From contig JADHSF010000001.1 of the NCBI GenBank assembly GCA_016777005.1, positions 169,029-217,309 on the forward strand: DNA of 48,281 nt, written 5' to 3'. Numbering within the stretch: position 1 is the stretch's first letter; every line of letters starts with the position of its first letter. The notes under the pieces are model-generated. The model saw only the letters and a program-made list of their open reading frames with translations, searched no databases and was not told the origin of the DNA. Of the stretch, positions 28,825-38,092 are shown one piece after another. Position numbers and translations under genes: made by a program. Source of the DNA: SAR86 cluster bacterium (GTDB taxonomy: Bacteria > Pseudomonadota > Gammaproteobacteria > Magnimaribacterales > Magnimaribacteraceae).

Positions 28825-30762
28825 TTGAAAAAATCATCCAAACAAACACCACAAATCCTAAGAGGGATTGTCAAAAAGTCCAATAAATCAAAGGGGTTTT
28901 ATGTTGATGACCTTAAGTATGATTCTCAATATAAGCTAGGGAAAAAAGAGCTTTTTAAGGCGATGCCCGGAGATCTAGTTGAATTCTCTTTAACCGAAAA
29001 AGGATGGGCAAAAATCCTAAAAGTTAAAGAAGAAAATACGAAAGAGTTCATTGGTAAAATATTCAAAAGAGGTCAAAGGCTCTATACCAGCCCCTTAGGT
29101 TATGAATATGATTTGAAGATCTTGATCAGAGAGCCGCTACAGAAAACAGCCAAAGATGGCGGTATTGGAAAATTCACTATGCACAAACAACCTTCCGTAG
29201 ATGCTTTACCCGAAGCAAATATGACCTACCTATTTGACCAAGATAATGAATTTAATCTAGCGTATGAAATGTCTGTTACGAATCACCAGCTAAGAAGAGA
29301 TTGGCCAAAAGCTGTAATTAATGAATCCAAGCAGCTCAAAGAAAAGAAATTTGATATTGACTCAGTAGTTGATCTAAGAAATAAGACCTTTGTCACAATA
29401 GATGGAAAAAGCTCTAAAGATTTTGATGATGCCGTTCTGGGAGAAAAAGATGAGCAAGGAAATCTGATTCTTTATGTGGCCATTGCAGATGTAGGTCGTT
29501 ATATAGACAAGGGAAGTTGTCTTGATCAAGAGGCTCTTGAGAGAGGCACATCTGTTTACTTTTCTCAAAGAGTCATTCCTATGCTGCCTGAAGTATTAAG
29601 TAATGATTTATGTTCATTAAAACCCAATGAAGATAGATTTTGTTTAGTTTGCAAAACTACAGTAGATAGAGAGGGTAATCTTTCTGGAACCTCGTTTTTT
29701 GAAGCAATTATCAACTCTAAGTCACGACTCACTTATGGCACTGTCACAAGAGAAGTGGAGAGAAAGCAGTTTAAAAAACCTTACGATCACTCATTAAGGA
29801 TACTCATAGAGATTTACAATAGACTTAAAAGTAACAGAAGCCAAAGAGGTTCATTGGAACTCGATGTCCCTACCTTTATACCTAAAGTAGAAAATCAAAA
29901 GATATCTAAATTTGTAGATTCTCCTAGGGAGATCTCTCATATGATGATTGAAGAATTTATGCTCGCAGCAAATATCTCTGCAGCTGATCTGTGTTTAAAA
30001 TTTAATATTCCTTCGGTTTTTAGAGTGCATCCCAAACCAGATATTCTTAAGGTAAAAATATTGGAAGAATTCCTAAGAAGCCGAAAAATTAATGCATCTT
30101 TAGGAGATGGTAGTGATATTAAAAAATTAACCGCTTTAGCTCATATTGCCAAGGATAGGAAAGATAAAAATATCATTCATTCTCAGATCCTCTACTCAAT
30201 GAGTCTTGCAACTTATGAGTCAGAAATAGGTGGTCACTATGCTTTAAACTATGATTCATATTCCCACTTCACTTCCCCGATAAGAAGGTATCCTGACCTG
30301 CTAGTTCATAGAGTAATCAAATCTTTGATTCATGCAAATAATGGTGCTGTAACTATTGCAAATAAAAAACAAATCAATAATCCCATTTACACCTTTGATG
30401 AATTAGAGGAATTAGCAAAAGATTGCTCTACCAAAGAAAGAGTAGCTGAAAAAGCAGAACGAGAGGCTCTTAGTCATCTTAAGTGTGCTTTTGCAGCGGA
30501 GCATGTTGGCGAAACATTTGATGGACAAATAATTGGAGTAACAAATTTTGGATTATTTGTCCTGCTCAAGGGGATAAATATTGAAGGGCTTTGCCATATC
30601 AAATATCTTCCAAGAAAAGAATTCTATGTTTTTGATGAACATAGCAAGATGCTTCAGAGTAATAGTTCTCGACATTCATATTCTCTAGGTGACGAGGTCA
30701 AGGCTACGATTGACAAAGTCGAAGTCTTTTCAAAAAAAATAGACCTAAGGCTTTTAAAGTGA
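28825..30762 (+). CDS. rnr: Ribonuclease R (short form)
   Basis: RNase R is a processive 3'-5' exonuclease that degrades structured RNA, including defective rRNA. The 645-residue product starts with TTG and is clearly shorter than E. coli RNase R (about 810). It lacks the N-terminal helix-turn-helix region and has a short cold-shock part (about residues 10-110). The RNB domain starts near 180 with the Mg-binding aspartates D193, D199, D201 and D202 (IDGKSSKDFDDAV). It contains SHFTSPIRRYPDLLVHR and ends in an S1 domain (about 558-645). It overlaps rlmB by 4 nt. Confidence 0.93.
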   Translation: MKKSSKQTPQILRGIVKKSNKSKGFYVDDLKYDSQYKLGKKELFKAMPGDLVEFSLTEKGWAKILKVKEENTKEFIGKIFKRGQRLYTSPLGYEYDLKILIREPLQKTAKDGGIGKFTMHKQPSVDALPEANMTYLFDQDNEFNLAYEMSVTNHQLRRDWPKAVINESKQLKEKKFDIDSVVDLRNKTFVTIDGKSSKDFDDAVLGEKDEQGNLILYVAIADVGRYIDKGSCLDQEALERGTSVYFSQRVIPMLPEVLSNDLCSLKPNEDRFCLVCKTTVDREGNLSGTSFFEAIINSKSRLTYGTVTREVERKQFKKPYDHSLRILIEIYNRLKSNRSQRGSLELDVPTFIPKVENQKISKFVDSPREISHMMIEEFMLAANISAADLCLKFNIPSVFRVHPKPDILKVKILEEFLRSRKINASLGDGSDIKKLTALAHIAKDRKDKNIIHSQILYSMSLATYESEIGGHYALNYDSYSHFTSPIRRYPDLLVHRVIKSLIHANNGAVTIANKKQINNPIYTFDELEELAKDCSTKERVAEKAEREALSHLKCAFAAEHVGETFDGQIIGVTNFGLFVLLKGINIEGLCHIKYLPRKEFYVFDEHSKMLQSNSSRHSYSLGDEVKATIDKVEVFSKKIDLRLLK

Positions 30763-31523
30763 AACTAAAACCAGAAGAAGAATTGGTATGTGGCATTAAT
30801 GCTGTATCTCAAATCATCAAAACAAGACCGAGTTCGGTCCATAGTCTTTACATTAATAGGTCTAACAATGAAAGATTGAATGTCTTAGTAAGAGATGCAA
30901 CGGAAAATAAAATAGAGATCATTAAAGAAAGATCCTCATTCTTTGAAGATAATTTTGAGGGAGTTAATCATCAAAATGCTGCGATCATTTGCAATAAACG
31001 ATCTGAGGAATCTGAACAATTTCTAGATCCTATCCTCAATAAAGATGAAGTTAAAATATTAATTCTTGAAGGCCTTACTGATCCGCACAACGTAGGAGCA
31101 TGTTTGCGAAGTGCAGCAGGTGTAGATATAGATGCAGTCATTGTTCCAAAGAACCGATCTTGTCACCTCACTCCAACTGTAAGGAAGATATCCTGCGGAG
31201 CATCGGAACTAATTCCATTTGTAGTTGTCACAAATATTGTCAGAACGATTAATAAACTTCAAGAAAAAGGAGTAAGTGTTTACGGAAGCGATCTACAAGC
31301 CAATCAGTCTTATGAAAATGTAAATTATTCAAGCAAATATGCATTAGTAATTGGATCTGAAGATAAAGGAATTAGAAGATTAACAAGAGAAAACTGTGAC
31401 GAACTTATTAAAATAGATATGTCTGAAAAAATGGATAGTCTTAATGCTTCTGTAAGCACCGGTATCTTGTTATTCGAAATTTCGAGACAAATAAAATTAA
31501 CTGAAACAAATATAGTAAAATAA
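30759..31523 (+). CDS. rlmB: 23S rRNA (guanosine-2'-O-)-methyltransferase RlmB
   Basis: This SPOUT (TrmH) methyltransferase modifies Gm2251 of 23S rRNA in E. coli. The 254 residues start with GTG inside the end of rnr (GTGA overlap), as in E. coli where rnr precedes rlmB. An N-terminal substrate-binding domain ([11 protein letters not shown]...) is followed by the SPOUT motifs [16 protein letters not shown] (about residues 106-121), [18 protein letters not shown] and [13 protein letters not shown]. Assignment to RlmB rather than another TrmH member rests on the neighbour and the N-terminus. Confidence 0.92.
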   Translation: MKLKPEEELVCGINAVSQIIKTRPSSVHSLYINRSNNERLNVLVRDATENKIEIIKERSSFFEDNFEGVNHQNAAIICNKRSEESEQFLDPILNKDEVKILILEGLTDPHNVGACLRSAAGVDIDAVIVPKNRSCHLTPTVRKISCGASELIPFVVVTNIVRTINKLQEKGVSVYGSDLQANQSYENVNYSSKYALVIGSEDKGIRRLTRENCDELIKIDMSEKMDSLNASVSTGILLFEISRQIKLTETNIVK

Positions 31524-31528
31524 ATTTT

Positions 31529-32449
31529 ATGCTAGCTCAACGCACTCTATCTAACTCTATAAAAGCTTTTGGAATAGGTCTTCACAGCGGTGAGCCTATC
31601 ATGTTGAAGTTAATGCCAGCTCCTCCTGATACAGGAATAATCTTCAGAAGAGTTGACCTTGATCCAGTGGTGGAAATAAAAGCCAGGGCAGAAAATGTTG
31701 GTGATACAACTATGTCGACATCACTGACCTGGAAAGATGTAAAAATATCCACGGTAGAACATCTTCTGTCTGCAATGGCTGGATTGGGGATAGATAATGC
31801 TTATGTTGAGGTAAATGCAGCTGAAATACCCATCATGGATGGTAGTGCTGGACCTTTTGTTTTTTTAATACAATCTGCAGGGTTGCACGAACAAGATGAA
31901 CCCAAGAAATTTATTCGAATTAAAGAAAAAGTGAGAGTGCCTTATAACGATGCATGGGCACAAGTCTCCCCTTTTGAAGGATTCAAAGTGGCCTTCACAG
32001 GAGTATGGAATCATCCAGTCTTAAAAAAACACGGTACAAAAGCATCTATCAACTTCAATAGTACTTCATTTGTGAAAGAAGTAAGTCGTGCTAGAACATT
32101 TGGATTTTTAAGTGATCTAGAGGAACTAAAAGAAAATAATTTAGTACTGGGTGGAAGTGAAAAAAATGCCATAGCTATTGGAGATGACGAGATTCTTAAC
32201 GAAGATGGTTTGAGATTAGAAAATGAAATGATTAAGCATAAAATTTTAGATGCTATAGGAGATCTTTATCTGCTTGGCCATAATCTAGTTGGCTCCTTTG
32301 AAGGATTTAAATCTGGTCATACTGTTAATAATGCTTTGCTAAGAGAACTGATAGCTAGACCAGAAACATGGGAAGTTGTCACTTATGACGATGCCAATAA
32401 CTCACCAATCACCTATCTAGATCCTATTATTGATCCTAGTTCTGGATAA
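31529..32449 (+). CDS. lpxC: UDP-3-O-acyl-N-acetylglucosamine deacetylase
   Basis: LpxC performs the committed, zinc-dependent deacetylation step of lipid A synthesis, so the organism makes lipopolysaccharide. The 306 residues are the E. coli length. Zinc ligands H78 (TVEHLL), H237 and D241 (HKILD) and the catalytic H264 (SGHTVNN) are all in place. It lies 5 nt after rlmB and 53 nt before secA. The lpxC-secA order is common in gammaproteobacteria, but the ftsZ end of the dcw cluster, normally before lpxC, is replaced here by rnr-rlmB. Confidence 0.97.
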   Translation: MLAQRTLSNSIKAFGIGLHSGEPIMLKLMPAPPDTGIIFRRVDLDPVVEIKARAENVGDTTMSTSLTWKDVKISTVEHLLSAMAGLGIDNAYVEVNAAEIPIMDGSAGPFVFLIQSAGLHEQDEPKKFIRIKEKVRVPYNDAWAQVSPFEGFKVAFTGVWNHPVLKKHGTKASINFNSTSFVKEVSRARTFGFLSDLEELKENNLVLGGSEKNAIAIGDDEILNEDGLRLENEMIKHKILDAIGDLYLLGHNLVGSFEGFKSGHTVNNALLRELIARPETWEVVTYDDANNSPITYLDPIIDPSSG

Positions 32450-32467
32450 ATTTTTTTAGATAAACTG

Positions 32468-32490
32468 TTTGCACCTGATAGAATTGCAAA
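32468..32490 (+). repeat. Inverted repeat in the lpxC-secA gap
   Basis: TTTGCA and TGCAAA flank 11 nt in the 53-nt gap before secA. The stem is short and AT-rich. E. coli has secM in this place; no secM-like frame fits here. The repeat may be chance or a weak control element. Confidence 0.25.
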
Positions 32491-32502
32491 TATCAAAAGT
32501 TT

Positions 32503-35184
32503 ATGGGTCTATTAGATAAAATCTTTGGTTCAAAAAACCAAAAAATATTAAAAAAAGTTCAACCTTTAGTGAATAAAATAAATTCACTCGAAGACGAATT
32601 TTCGTTGCTAAGCGACAATGATTTAAAGAGTAAAAGAAATGAATTTATAAAAAGATTTAAGGATGGAGAATCTCTAGACTCACTTCTTCCTGAGGCTTTT
32701 GCAACCGTCAGAGAGGTTAGCAAAAGACAGTTGGGTTTAAGACATTATGATTGTCAGCTTTTAGGCGGTATCGCTCTTCATAACTGCCAGATAGCTGAAA
32801 TGGCAACCGGCGAAGGAAAAACATTAGTTGCGACCTTACCTTCGTTCCTCAACTCAATTACTGAAAGAAAAGTGGTTCTTGTCACGGTTAATGACTACCT
32901 GGCTAAAAGAGATGCTGGCTGGATGGGACCAATCTATCAAAATTTAGATATGGAGGTTTCTTTCATTATTCCCGGTCAGAGCATGGAAGAGAGAAAGAAG
33001 GCCTATGAAGCTGATGTGATCTATGCAACAAATAATGAATTAGGTTTCGACTTCCTAAGAAATAATATGGTTGTAAATACTCAAGATAGATTAATGAATG
33101 ATTACTATTTTGCGATCATCGATGAAGTTGACTCTATTCTTATTGATGAAGCAAGAACTCCATTAGTCATATCTGGGCCAGCCGAAAATACAGCAGAAAT
33201 TTATCAAAAAATAAGTAAATTTATTCCACAACTGGAAGAACAAACAATTGAAGAAGAATCGGAAGAAGAAATAGAAAAAGTGAAATCGGGTCATTTCATC
33301 GTGGATGAAAAATCAAAACAAGTCGAGCTTACAGATCTTGGTCATGACTTTATCGAGACCCTTCTAAAAAAAGATGCTCTATTGGAGCAAGATCAAAGTT
33401 TATATTCATCAGGTAATCTAAGATTGCTTCACTATATTCAATCATCTTTGAGAGCTCACTTTCTTTTCAAAAAAGACATTGATTATATGGTTCAAGAAAG
33501 ACAGGTGGTTCTTATTGATGAGAATACTGGAAGAGCAATGCCAGGAAGAAGACTTGCAGATGGTCTGCATCAAGCAATTGAACAAAAGGAAGGGGTTCCT
33601 ATACAAATGGAGAGCCAAACTTTAGCTTCATGTACTTTTCAAAATTACTTTAGACAGTACGAGAAACTCTCAGGTATGACGGGAACCGCCTCCACTGAAG
33701 CAGAAGAATTTTCAGAAATTTACGGTCTGAATGTACTAGAGGTCCCTACCAATGAGCCAATGTTAAGAGATGATAAGAATGATCTTGTTTACTTAACTCA
33801 AGCTGAGAAATATAAAGCAGTAATTGAAGAAATAAAGGACTACCAAAATAAAGGCAATCCTATTCTTGTAGGAACAGCCTCCTTGGAAAGTTCGGAATTA
33901 CTATCCAATTTGCTCAAAAAAGAAAACATAGGGCATCAGGTCCTGAATGCCAAAAATCATGCGAAAGAAGCAGAAATTATTTCTCAAGCAGGGAAACCAG
34001 GAGTGATTACCATAGCCACAAATATGGCTGGTCGAGGAACAGATATTGTCCTTGGTGGAAATTGGGAAGCTGAAAACGAAAAACTTAATATCACTGATCC
34101 TGATAAAAAAGAAGCTTTAAAAGCTCAATGGCAAGAACTTAATACTAGCGTCCTAAATTCAGGAGGACTGCATGTAATTGGTACGGAAAGAAATGAATCA
34201 AGGAGAATGGATAATCAATTAAGGGGAAGATCGGGTAGGCAAGGCGATCCAGGATCTTCTAGATTTTATATATCATTAGAAGATAACTTGATGAGAATAT
34301 TTGCCTCTGATCAATTCAAAAATATTATGCAGCGAGTGGGTCTCGAGGATGGTGAATCCATCGAACACAGAATGTTAAGTGGTGCTATAGAAAGAGCTCA
34401 AAAAAGAGTTGAGGGAAGAAACTTTGATATAAGAAAAATGTTGCTTGAATATGACGATATGGCAAACGAGCAGAGGCAGATCATATATTCGCAAAGAAAC
34501 AATATATTAGAATCTGATGTCATTACCGAACTCCTAGATTCCATGAGAGAAACAGTTATTGCGGATGAAATTAACGCGGTGATTGAAAATGATTTAGAAC
34601 CTCACGAATGGAATACAGAAATACTAGAAAGTTCACTTTCAAATATATTTGGACTTCAGTTACCCATCAAAGAATGGATAAAAACTAACAGCAACATCAC
34701 TGTCGATGACATAGAAGAAAGAATATTAATTTCAGCCAAAGAGTCTTATAAAGAGAAAAGCAATACTGTTGGCTCCGTCATGAGAGATTTTGAAAAGCAG
34801 ATTCTTTTGCAAATTATTGATAGTGCCTGGAAAGATCATTTAGCAGAAGTAGATGCCCTTAGGCAAGGCATAGGCCTCAGGAGCTATGCAAGCAAAAATC
34901 CTAAGTTAGAATTTAGAAGAGAATCTTTCGAATTATTTGAAAGCCTTTTAAACAAAATAAGGGTTGAAGGTGTTAGATTTCTATCCAGGGTGGAAATAGA
35001 ACTAGAAGACTCAGGTGGGCTAAATTTACCTAAACAAGAGCAGCAACAGTCACTAGATCACCAAAGTCCACAATCTGCTTTAGAAACTCCTAAATCAGAA
35101 GAATCTTCATCTCAAGGACAAGGCAATAGAAGATTAAGAAGAGCTGAAGCTAAAATGGCCAAAAAGAATGCTAGAAAAAAATAA
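32503..35184 (+). CDS. secA: Preprotein translocase ATPase SecA
   Basis: SecA pushes preproteins through SecYEG. The 893 residues (E. coli 901) hold Walker A ATGEGKT (101-107), the DEVDSILIDEARTPL motif, NMAGRGTDIVLGG, GTERNESRRMDNQLRGRSGR and the helical scaffold with the IIDSAWKDHLAEVDALRQGI two-helix finger. The usual C-terminal zinc motif (CxCGSGKKYKxCH), which binds SecB and lipids, is missing. The protein instead ends in a Gln/Ser-rich linker and a basic tail, NRRLRRAEAKMAKKNARKK. Its TAA overlaps the argJ ATG by one base. Confidence 0.98.
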   Translation: MGLLDKIFGSKNQKILKKVQPLVNKINSLEDEFSLLSDNDLKSKRNEFIKRFKDGESLDSLLPEAFATVREVSKRQLGLRHYDCQLLGGIALHNCQIAEMATGEGKTLVATLPSFLNSITERKVVLVTVNDYLAKRDAGWMGPIYQNLDMEVSFIIPGQSMEERKKAYEADVIYATNNELGFDFLRNNMVVNTQDRLMNDYYFAIIDEVDSILIDEARTPLVISGPAENTAEIYQKISKFIPQLEEQTIEEESEEEIEKVKSGHFIVDEKSKQVELTDLGHDFIETLLKKDALLEQDQSLYSSGNLRLLHYIQSSLRAHFLFKKDIDYMVQERQVVLIDENTGRAMPGRRLADGLHQAIEQKEGVPIQMESQTLASCTFQNYFRQYEKLSGMTGTASTEAEEFSEIYGLNVLEVPTNEPMLRDDKNDLVYLTQAEKYKAVIEEIKDYQNKGNPILVGTASLESSELLSNLLKKENIGHQVLNAKNHAKEAEIISQAGKPGVITIATNMAGRGTDIVLGGNWEAENEKLNITDPDKKEALKAQWQELNTSVLNSGGLHVIGTERNESRRMDNQLRGRSGRQGDPGSSRFYISLEDNLMRIFASDQFKNIMQRVGLEDGESIEHRMLSGAIERAQKRVEGRNFDIRKMLLEYDDMANEQRQIIYSQRNNILESDVITELLDSMRETVIADEINAVIENDLEPHEWNTEILESSLSNIFGLQLPIKEWIKTNSNITVDDIEERILISAKESYKEKSNTVGSVMRDFEKQILLQIIDSAWKDHLAEVDALRQGIGLRSYASKNPKLEFRRESFELFESLLNKIRVEGVRFLSRVEIELEDSGGLNLPKQEQQQSLDHQSPQSALETPKSEESSSQGQGNRRLRRAEAKMAKKNARKK

Positions 35185-36383
35185 TGCCTAAAAAAATTCA
35201 TAATATTGAAGGCATAGAATTTGGCACTGCTTCGAGTAATACAAGATATGGACCTAGAGACGATAGTCTCGTGGTAAAACTGCCTGCAGAATCTAAGCTT
35301 AGCGGTAAATTTACTTCCAATAAGCTAAGAGCTGCACCTGTGAGCCTTGCAATAAATAATCTCTCACTGACTTCAAAAAAAAATAAAATTCTTTTAATCA
35401 ACGCAGGGAATGCAAATGCAGCTACCGGCCCAAATGGGCTTAAGGATGCTCAATCTTATTGCAGTGCAATAGCTAAGAATGTAGGTGTTAACAAAGAAAA
35501 TGTAATCCCCTTTTCAACTGGGGTGATTGGGCAATCATTACCTGTAAAAAATTATTTAGAAGCCTTTAAATCTGCGTTAAGCAAAATTGATTCTAGAAAT
35601 TGGAAACAAGCAGCAAGTGCAATCTTAACAACTGATACGAAGCCTAAAATTGTTTCCAAGGAAGTTAAGGTAGGTAATACTTCTTATTACGTTACAGGTT
35701 TTGCTAAAGGTTCAGGGATGATAAGACCAGATTTTGCTACCTTACTAAGTTTTGTTTTTATTGATGCCAACCTCAGCCAGAGTTCTTTAAATAAGATTCA
35801 CTCCACTGCTCTAAGTGAGAGCTTTGAGACAATTACTGTTGATGGAGATACTTCTCCTAATGATTCTTCTCTTTTAGCCACTAATGGTAATTCAACAAAA
35901 AATATCAAAAAAGGGTCAGCTGCTGAAAAAAAAGTTTCTAAAATTATTATTGAAATATTCAAGGAGCTTTCGGAACTCCTCATAGAAGATGCAGAAGGTA
36001 TAACTAAAAAAGTTATCATCCATGTGACCCAAGCAAAAGATCTTGAGCAAGCTAAATCAGTTGCCTTCACAATAGCCGAGTCTCCTTTAGTTAAAACAGC
36101 TATGTTTGGAAGTGATGCCAACTGGGGCAGGATTCTCTCAGCAATTGGAAGAGATAAGACCGTTATCAATATTGATAAAGTTAAAATTCAACTTAACAAA
36201 GAGCCTTTGGTAAAAAATGGATTTATTGATCCAAAATATTCTGAAAGGTTGGCCTCTAAGGCAATGAAAAAGAAAGAAATAAATATCGAGGTAAGCTTAG
36301 GTTTAGGCAAGGCAGCCTTTAGAGCGATGACTTCAGATCTTTCTGAAGATTATGTTTTGATAAATAGCGACTACAGGAGTTAA
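35184..36383 (+). CDS. argJ: Bifunctional glutamate N-acetyltransferase/ornithine acetyltransferase
   Basis: ArgJ recycles the acetyl group from N-acetylornithine to glutamate in arginine synthesis, and many members also make N-acetylglutamate from acetyl-CoA. The 399 residues carry LINAGNANAATGPNGLKDA, FSTGVIGQSLP, TTDTKPK and the self-cleavage site GSGMIRPDFATLLSF, where T186 would be the new N-terminal nucleophile. TVDGDTSPNDS and DANWGRILSAIGR are also typical. It is coupled to secA by a TAATG overlap and overlaps the converging yacG gene by 4 nt. Confidence 0.95.
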   Translation: MPKKIHNIEGIEFGTASSNTRYGPRDDSLVVKLPAESKLSGKFTSNKLRAAPVSLAINNLSLTSKKNKILLINAGNANAATGPNGLKDAQSYCSAIAKNVGVNKENVIPFSTGVIGQSLPVKNYLEAFKSALSKIDSRNWKQAASAILTTDTKPKIVSKEVKVGNTSYYVTGFAKGSGMIRPDFATLLSFVFIDANLSQSSLNKIHSTALSESFETITVDGDTSPNDSSLLATNGNSTKNIKKGSAAEKKVSKIIIEIFKELSELLIEDAEGITKKVIIHVTQAKDLEQAKSVAFTIAESPLVKTAMFGSDANWGRILSAIGRDKTVINIDKVKIQLNKEPLVKNGFIDPKYSERLASKAMKKKEINIEVSLGLGKAAFRAMTSDLSEDYVLINSDYRS

Positions 36384-36559
36384 TGTTCGGTGTCGTAATC
36401 CTCATCAATTTCGACCACATCTTCCCCGGCTATCTTTCTGCTCTCACTAGCCCAAGCACCTAAATCTAAAAGCTGACATCTACTAGAACAGAATGGTCTA
36501 TATTCATTTTTTTCAGAATATTCAGCTTGCTCTCCGCACTCTGGACACTTTACGTACAT
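36380..36559 (-). CDS. yacG: DNA gyrase inhibitor YacG (zinc-binding)
   Basis: This 59-residue ORF falls below common length cut-offs. It begins MYVKCPECGEQAEYSEKNEY and continues with FCSSRCQLLDLGAWASE, the four-cysteine CxxC...CxxxC zinc site and DLG-W motif of YacG, followed by an acidic tail (EDVVEIDEDYDTEH). E. coli YacG binds GyrB and inhibits gyrase. The ATG overlaps the coaE stop (TAATG), and the coaE-yacG pairing is known from other gammaproteobacteria. Its last 4 nt overlap the end of argJ on the opposite strand. Confidence 0.95.
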   Translation of the reverse strand: MYVKCPECGEQAEYSEKNEYRPFCSSRCQLLDLGAWASESRKIAGEDVVEIDEDYDTEH

Positions 36560-37146
36560 TATTTTTGAGAAAGGAATTTCTGATGTATATTTTTCACGGC
36601 CCTTTGCAAATCTTCCAGTGAGCCATCATTCACAATCACTTCATCGGCAAGATTTAACCTCTCTGAGCGAGAAATTTGAGCACTAATAATTGATTGAACT
36701 TGCTCTTTGGAGACACCATCTCTTTTGAGTGTTCTCTCAATTTGAATCTCGATTGGAACATCTATAACCAATACTTGAGAACAATAGTCCTTCTGATTGG
36801 TTTCCAGTAGCAAAGGAGAAACTAAAATTGTATAGGGGCTATTAGATGCTTCAAGTTCGTCTTTGATTTGATTGGCAATGGCCGGATGAAGTAAAGATTC
36901 CAACCATTCTTTTTCTTGATCTGATTGAAAGATAATTTCCCTTAGCTTGGCTCGGTCCAGCTCTTCGTCTTCATTAAGAATATCGTCTCCAAAGTGCTCT
37001 TGTATTTGAGCGAGGCAAGGCTTTCCTTTTTGCACAACCACTCTTGAAGCAAGATCAGCATCTACAATATCTATACCTAGAGCTTCAAAACTATCTGAGA
37101 CTGCAGTTTTGCCGCTGCCTATTCCACCTGTTAACCCTATAATCAT
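36559..37146 (-). CDS. coaE: Dephospho-CoA kinase
   Basis: CoaE catalyses the last step of coenzyme A synthesis, phosphorylating the ribose 3'-OH of dephospho-CoA. The 195 residues include the P-loop GGIGSGKT (7-14), the substrate region GIDIVDADLASRVVVQKG, LLHPAI and PLLLETNQKDYCSQVLVIDVP, and a LID region with RDG...IISAQISRSERLNLADEVI. The length is standard (E. coli 206). It is coupled to yacG. Confidence 0.97.
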   Translation of the reverse strand: MIIGLTGGIGSGKTAVSDSFEALGIDIVDADLASRVVVQKGKPCLAQIQEHFGDDILNEDEELDRAKLREIIFQSDQEKEWLESLLHPAIANQIKDELEASNSPYTILVSPLLLETNQKDYCSQVLVIDVPIEIQIERTLKRDGVSKEQVQSIISAQISRSERLNLADEVIVNDGSLEDLQRAVKNIHQKFLSQK

Positions 37147-37183
37147 GAATTTGATATTACCAAAAGCAGCAAAAGATTACCCC

Positions 37184-38017
37184 TTAATTTAGAGTCTTCT
37201 CCAAAAATCTGATCGCAGCATTTGCAAAGATATCGTTCCTATCGCCTGCAATCATATGGGCTGCTTTATCTATCTCAATAAACTCAGCATGGTTGATAGT
37301 TGTAAGAAAATCATCTACTTCGTCTTGAGTGACGACATTACTCAATGCACCACGAATTAGAAGCGTTGGGACAGAGATGTCATTAGCATAGACTCTTTGT
37401 TTTTCTCTATAAACAGACCTGTTGCCGGTTCTGGATTCAATAAATTTTGGGTCCCAATGCCAATAATATTTTCCATCACTTTTAAGCCTTAAATTCTTTT
37501 TTAACCCCGAAATATCTTTTGGCTTTTCTCTATGAGGAAGATAAGAAGATATAGCATTAGATGCCTCCTCTAAAGACTCAAAACCTTTAGAGCCTGAACT
37601 CATAAACTTAAGAATTTCATTGGAACCATCTTCATTAGGATAAATTCCAATATCAACCATCACCAAAGCATTGCAATAATCTTGATAGAGTTTGTCTCCC
37701 GCAGTGCTCAATGAGATCATGCCTCCTAGAGAAGCTCCAATCAGAGAAGCTGGTTTACCTATTTGCTTAATAATACTCAATAAATCCTCTCTATAGCTCT
37801 CTATTGCGTAATCACCCTCTTCACTCCAGTCACTGTCTCCATGGCCACGTAAGTCTATAGCCAGAGCATAAAATCCGGATTGTGAGAGTTTTTCAGCGGT
37901 TCCTCCCCAGGCATAACGAGTCTGACCTCCCCCATGAAGCAATATCACCAGAGGATCTGATGAATTGCCACAAGCAGTAGCCTCAATATTCAATCCAGAA
38001 CTGACCTTAAATTTCAT
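37184..38017 (-). CDS. Alpha/beta hydrolase
   Basis: The 277-residue protein has the hydrolase fold: oxyanion loop LLHGGGQTRYAW (about residues 27-38), IDLRGHGDSDW, nucleophile elbow GASLGGM with S96, an acidic residue candidate in SNVVTQDEVDD, and the catalytic His in DKAAHMIAGDRND near the end. It resembles esterase or epoxide-hydrolase-type enzymes of the peroxidase-like alpha/beta family. The substrate cannot be told. It stands alone, 37 nt upstream of coaE and divergent from the Nramp-like gene. Confidence 0.88.
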   Translation of the reverse strand: MKFKVSSGLNIEATACGNSSDPLVILLHGGGQTRYAWGGTAEKLSQSGFYALAIDLRGHGDSDWSEEGDYAIESYREDLLSIIKQIGKPASLIGASLGGMISLSTAGDKLYQDYCNALVMVDIGIYPNEDGSNEILKFMSSGSKGFESLEEASNAISSYLPHREKPKDISGLKKNLRLKSDGKYYWHWDPKFIESRTGNRSVYREKQRVYANDISVPTLLIRGALSNVVTQDEVDDFLTTINHAEFIEIDKAAHMIAGDRNDIFANAAIRFLEKTLN

Positions 38018-38040
38018 TTATTTATGTATTTGTAAAAAGA

Positions 38041-38077
38041 AAGGAGGAATTGTTCCATGTTTAGTGAGAAAATCTAG
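38041..38077 (+). promoter_or_regulatory. Strong ribosome binding site and six-codon ORF ending in amber, in frame with the next gene
   Basis: AAGGAGG (38041-38047) lies 9 nt before an ATG at 38057. This opens MFSEKI and stops at TAG (38075-38077). The TAG is exactly in frame with the ATG of the Nramp-like gene at 38093, which has no ribosome binding site of its own. The layout is seen directly. It could mean a leader peptide with reinitiation, amber readthrough, or a recent nonsense change. Confidence 0.6.
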
Positions 38078-38092
38078 AAAAGTTTTCAATTT

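Noticed and set aside
32450-32502. secM-like arrest peptide before secA
   Set aside because: The 53-nt gap is too short for secM and holds no frame with an arrest-like ending.
35798-36169. 123-residue minus-strand frame
   Set aside because: Antisense to argJ, which is well supported; no independent evidence.
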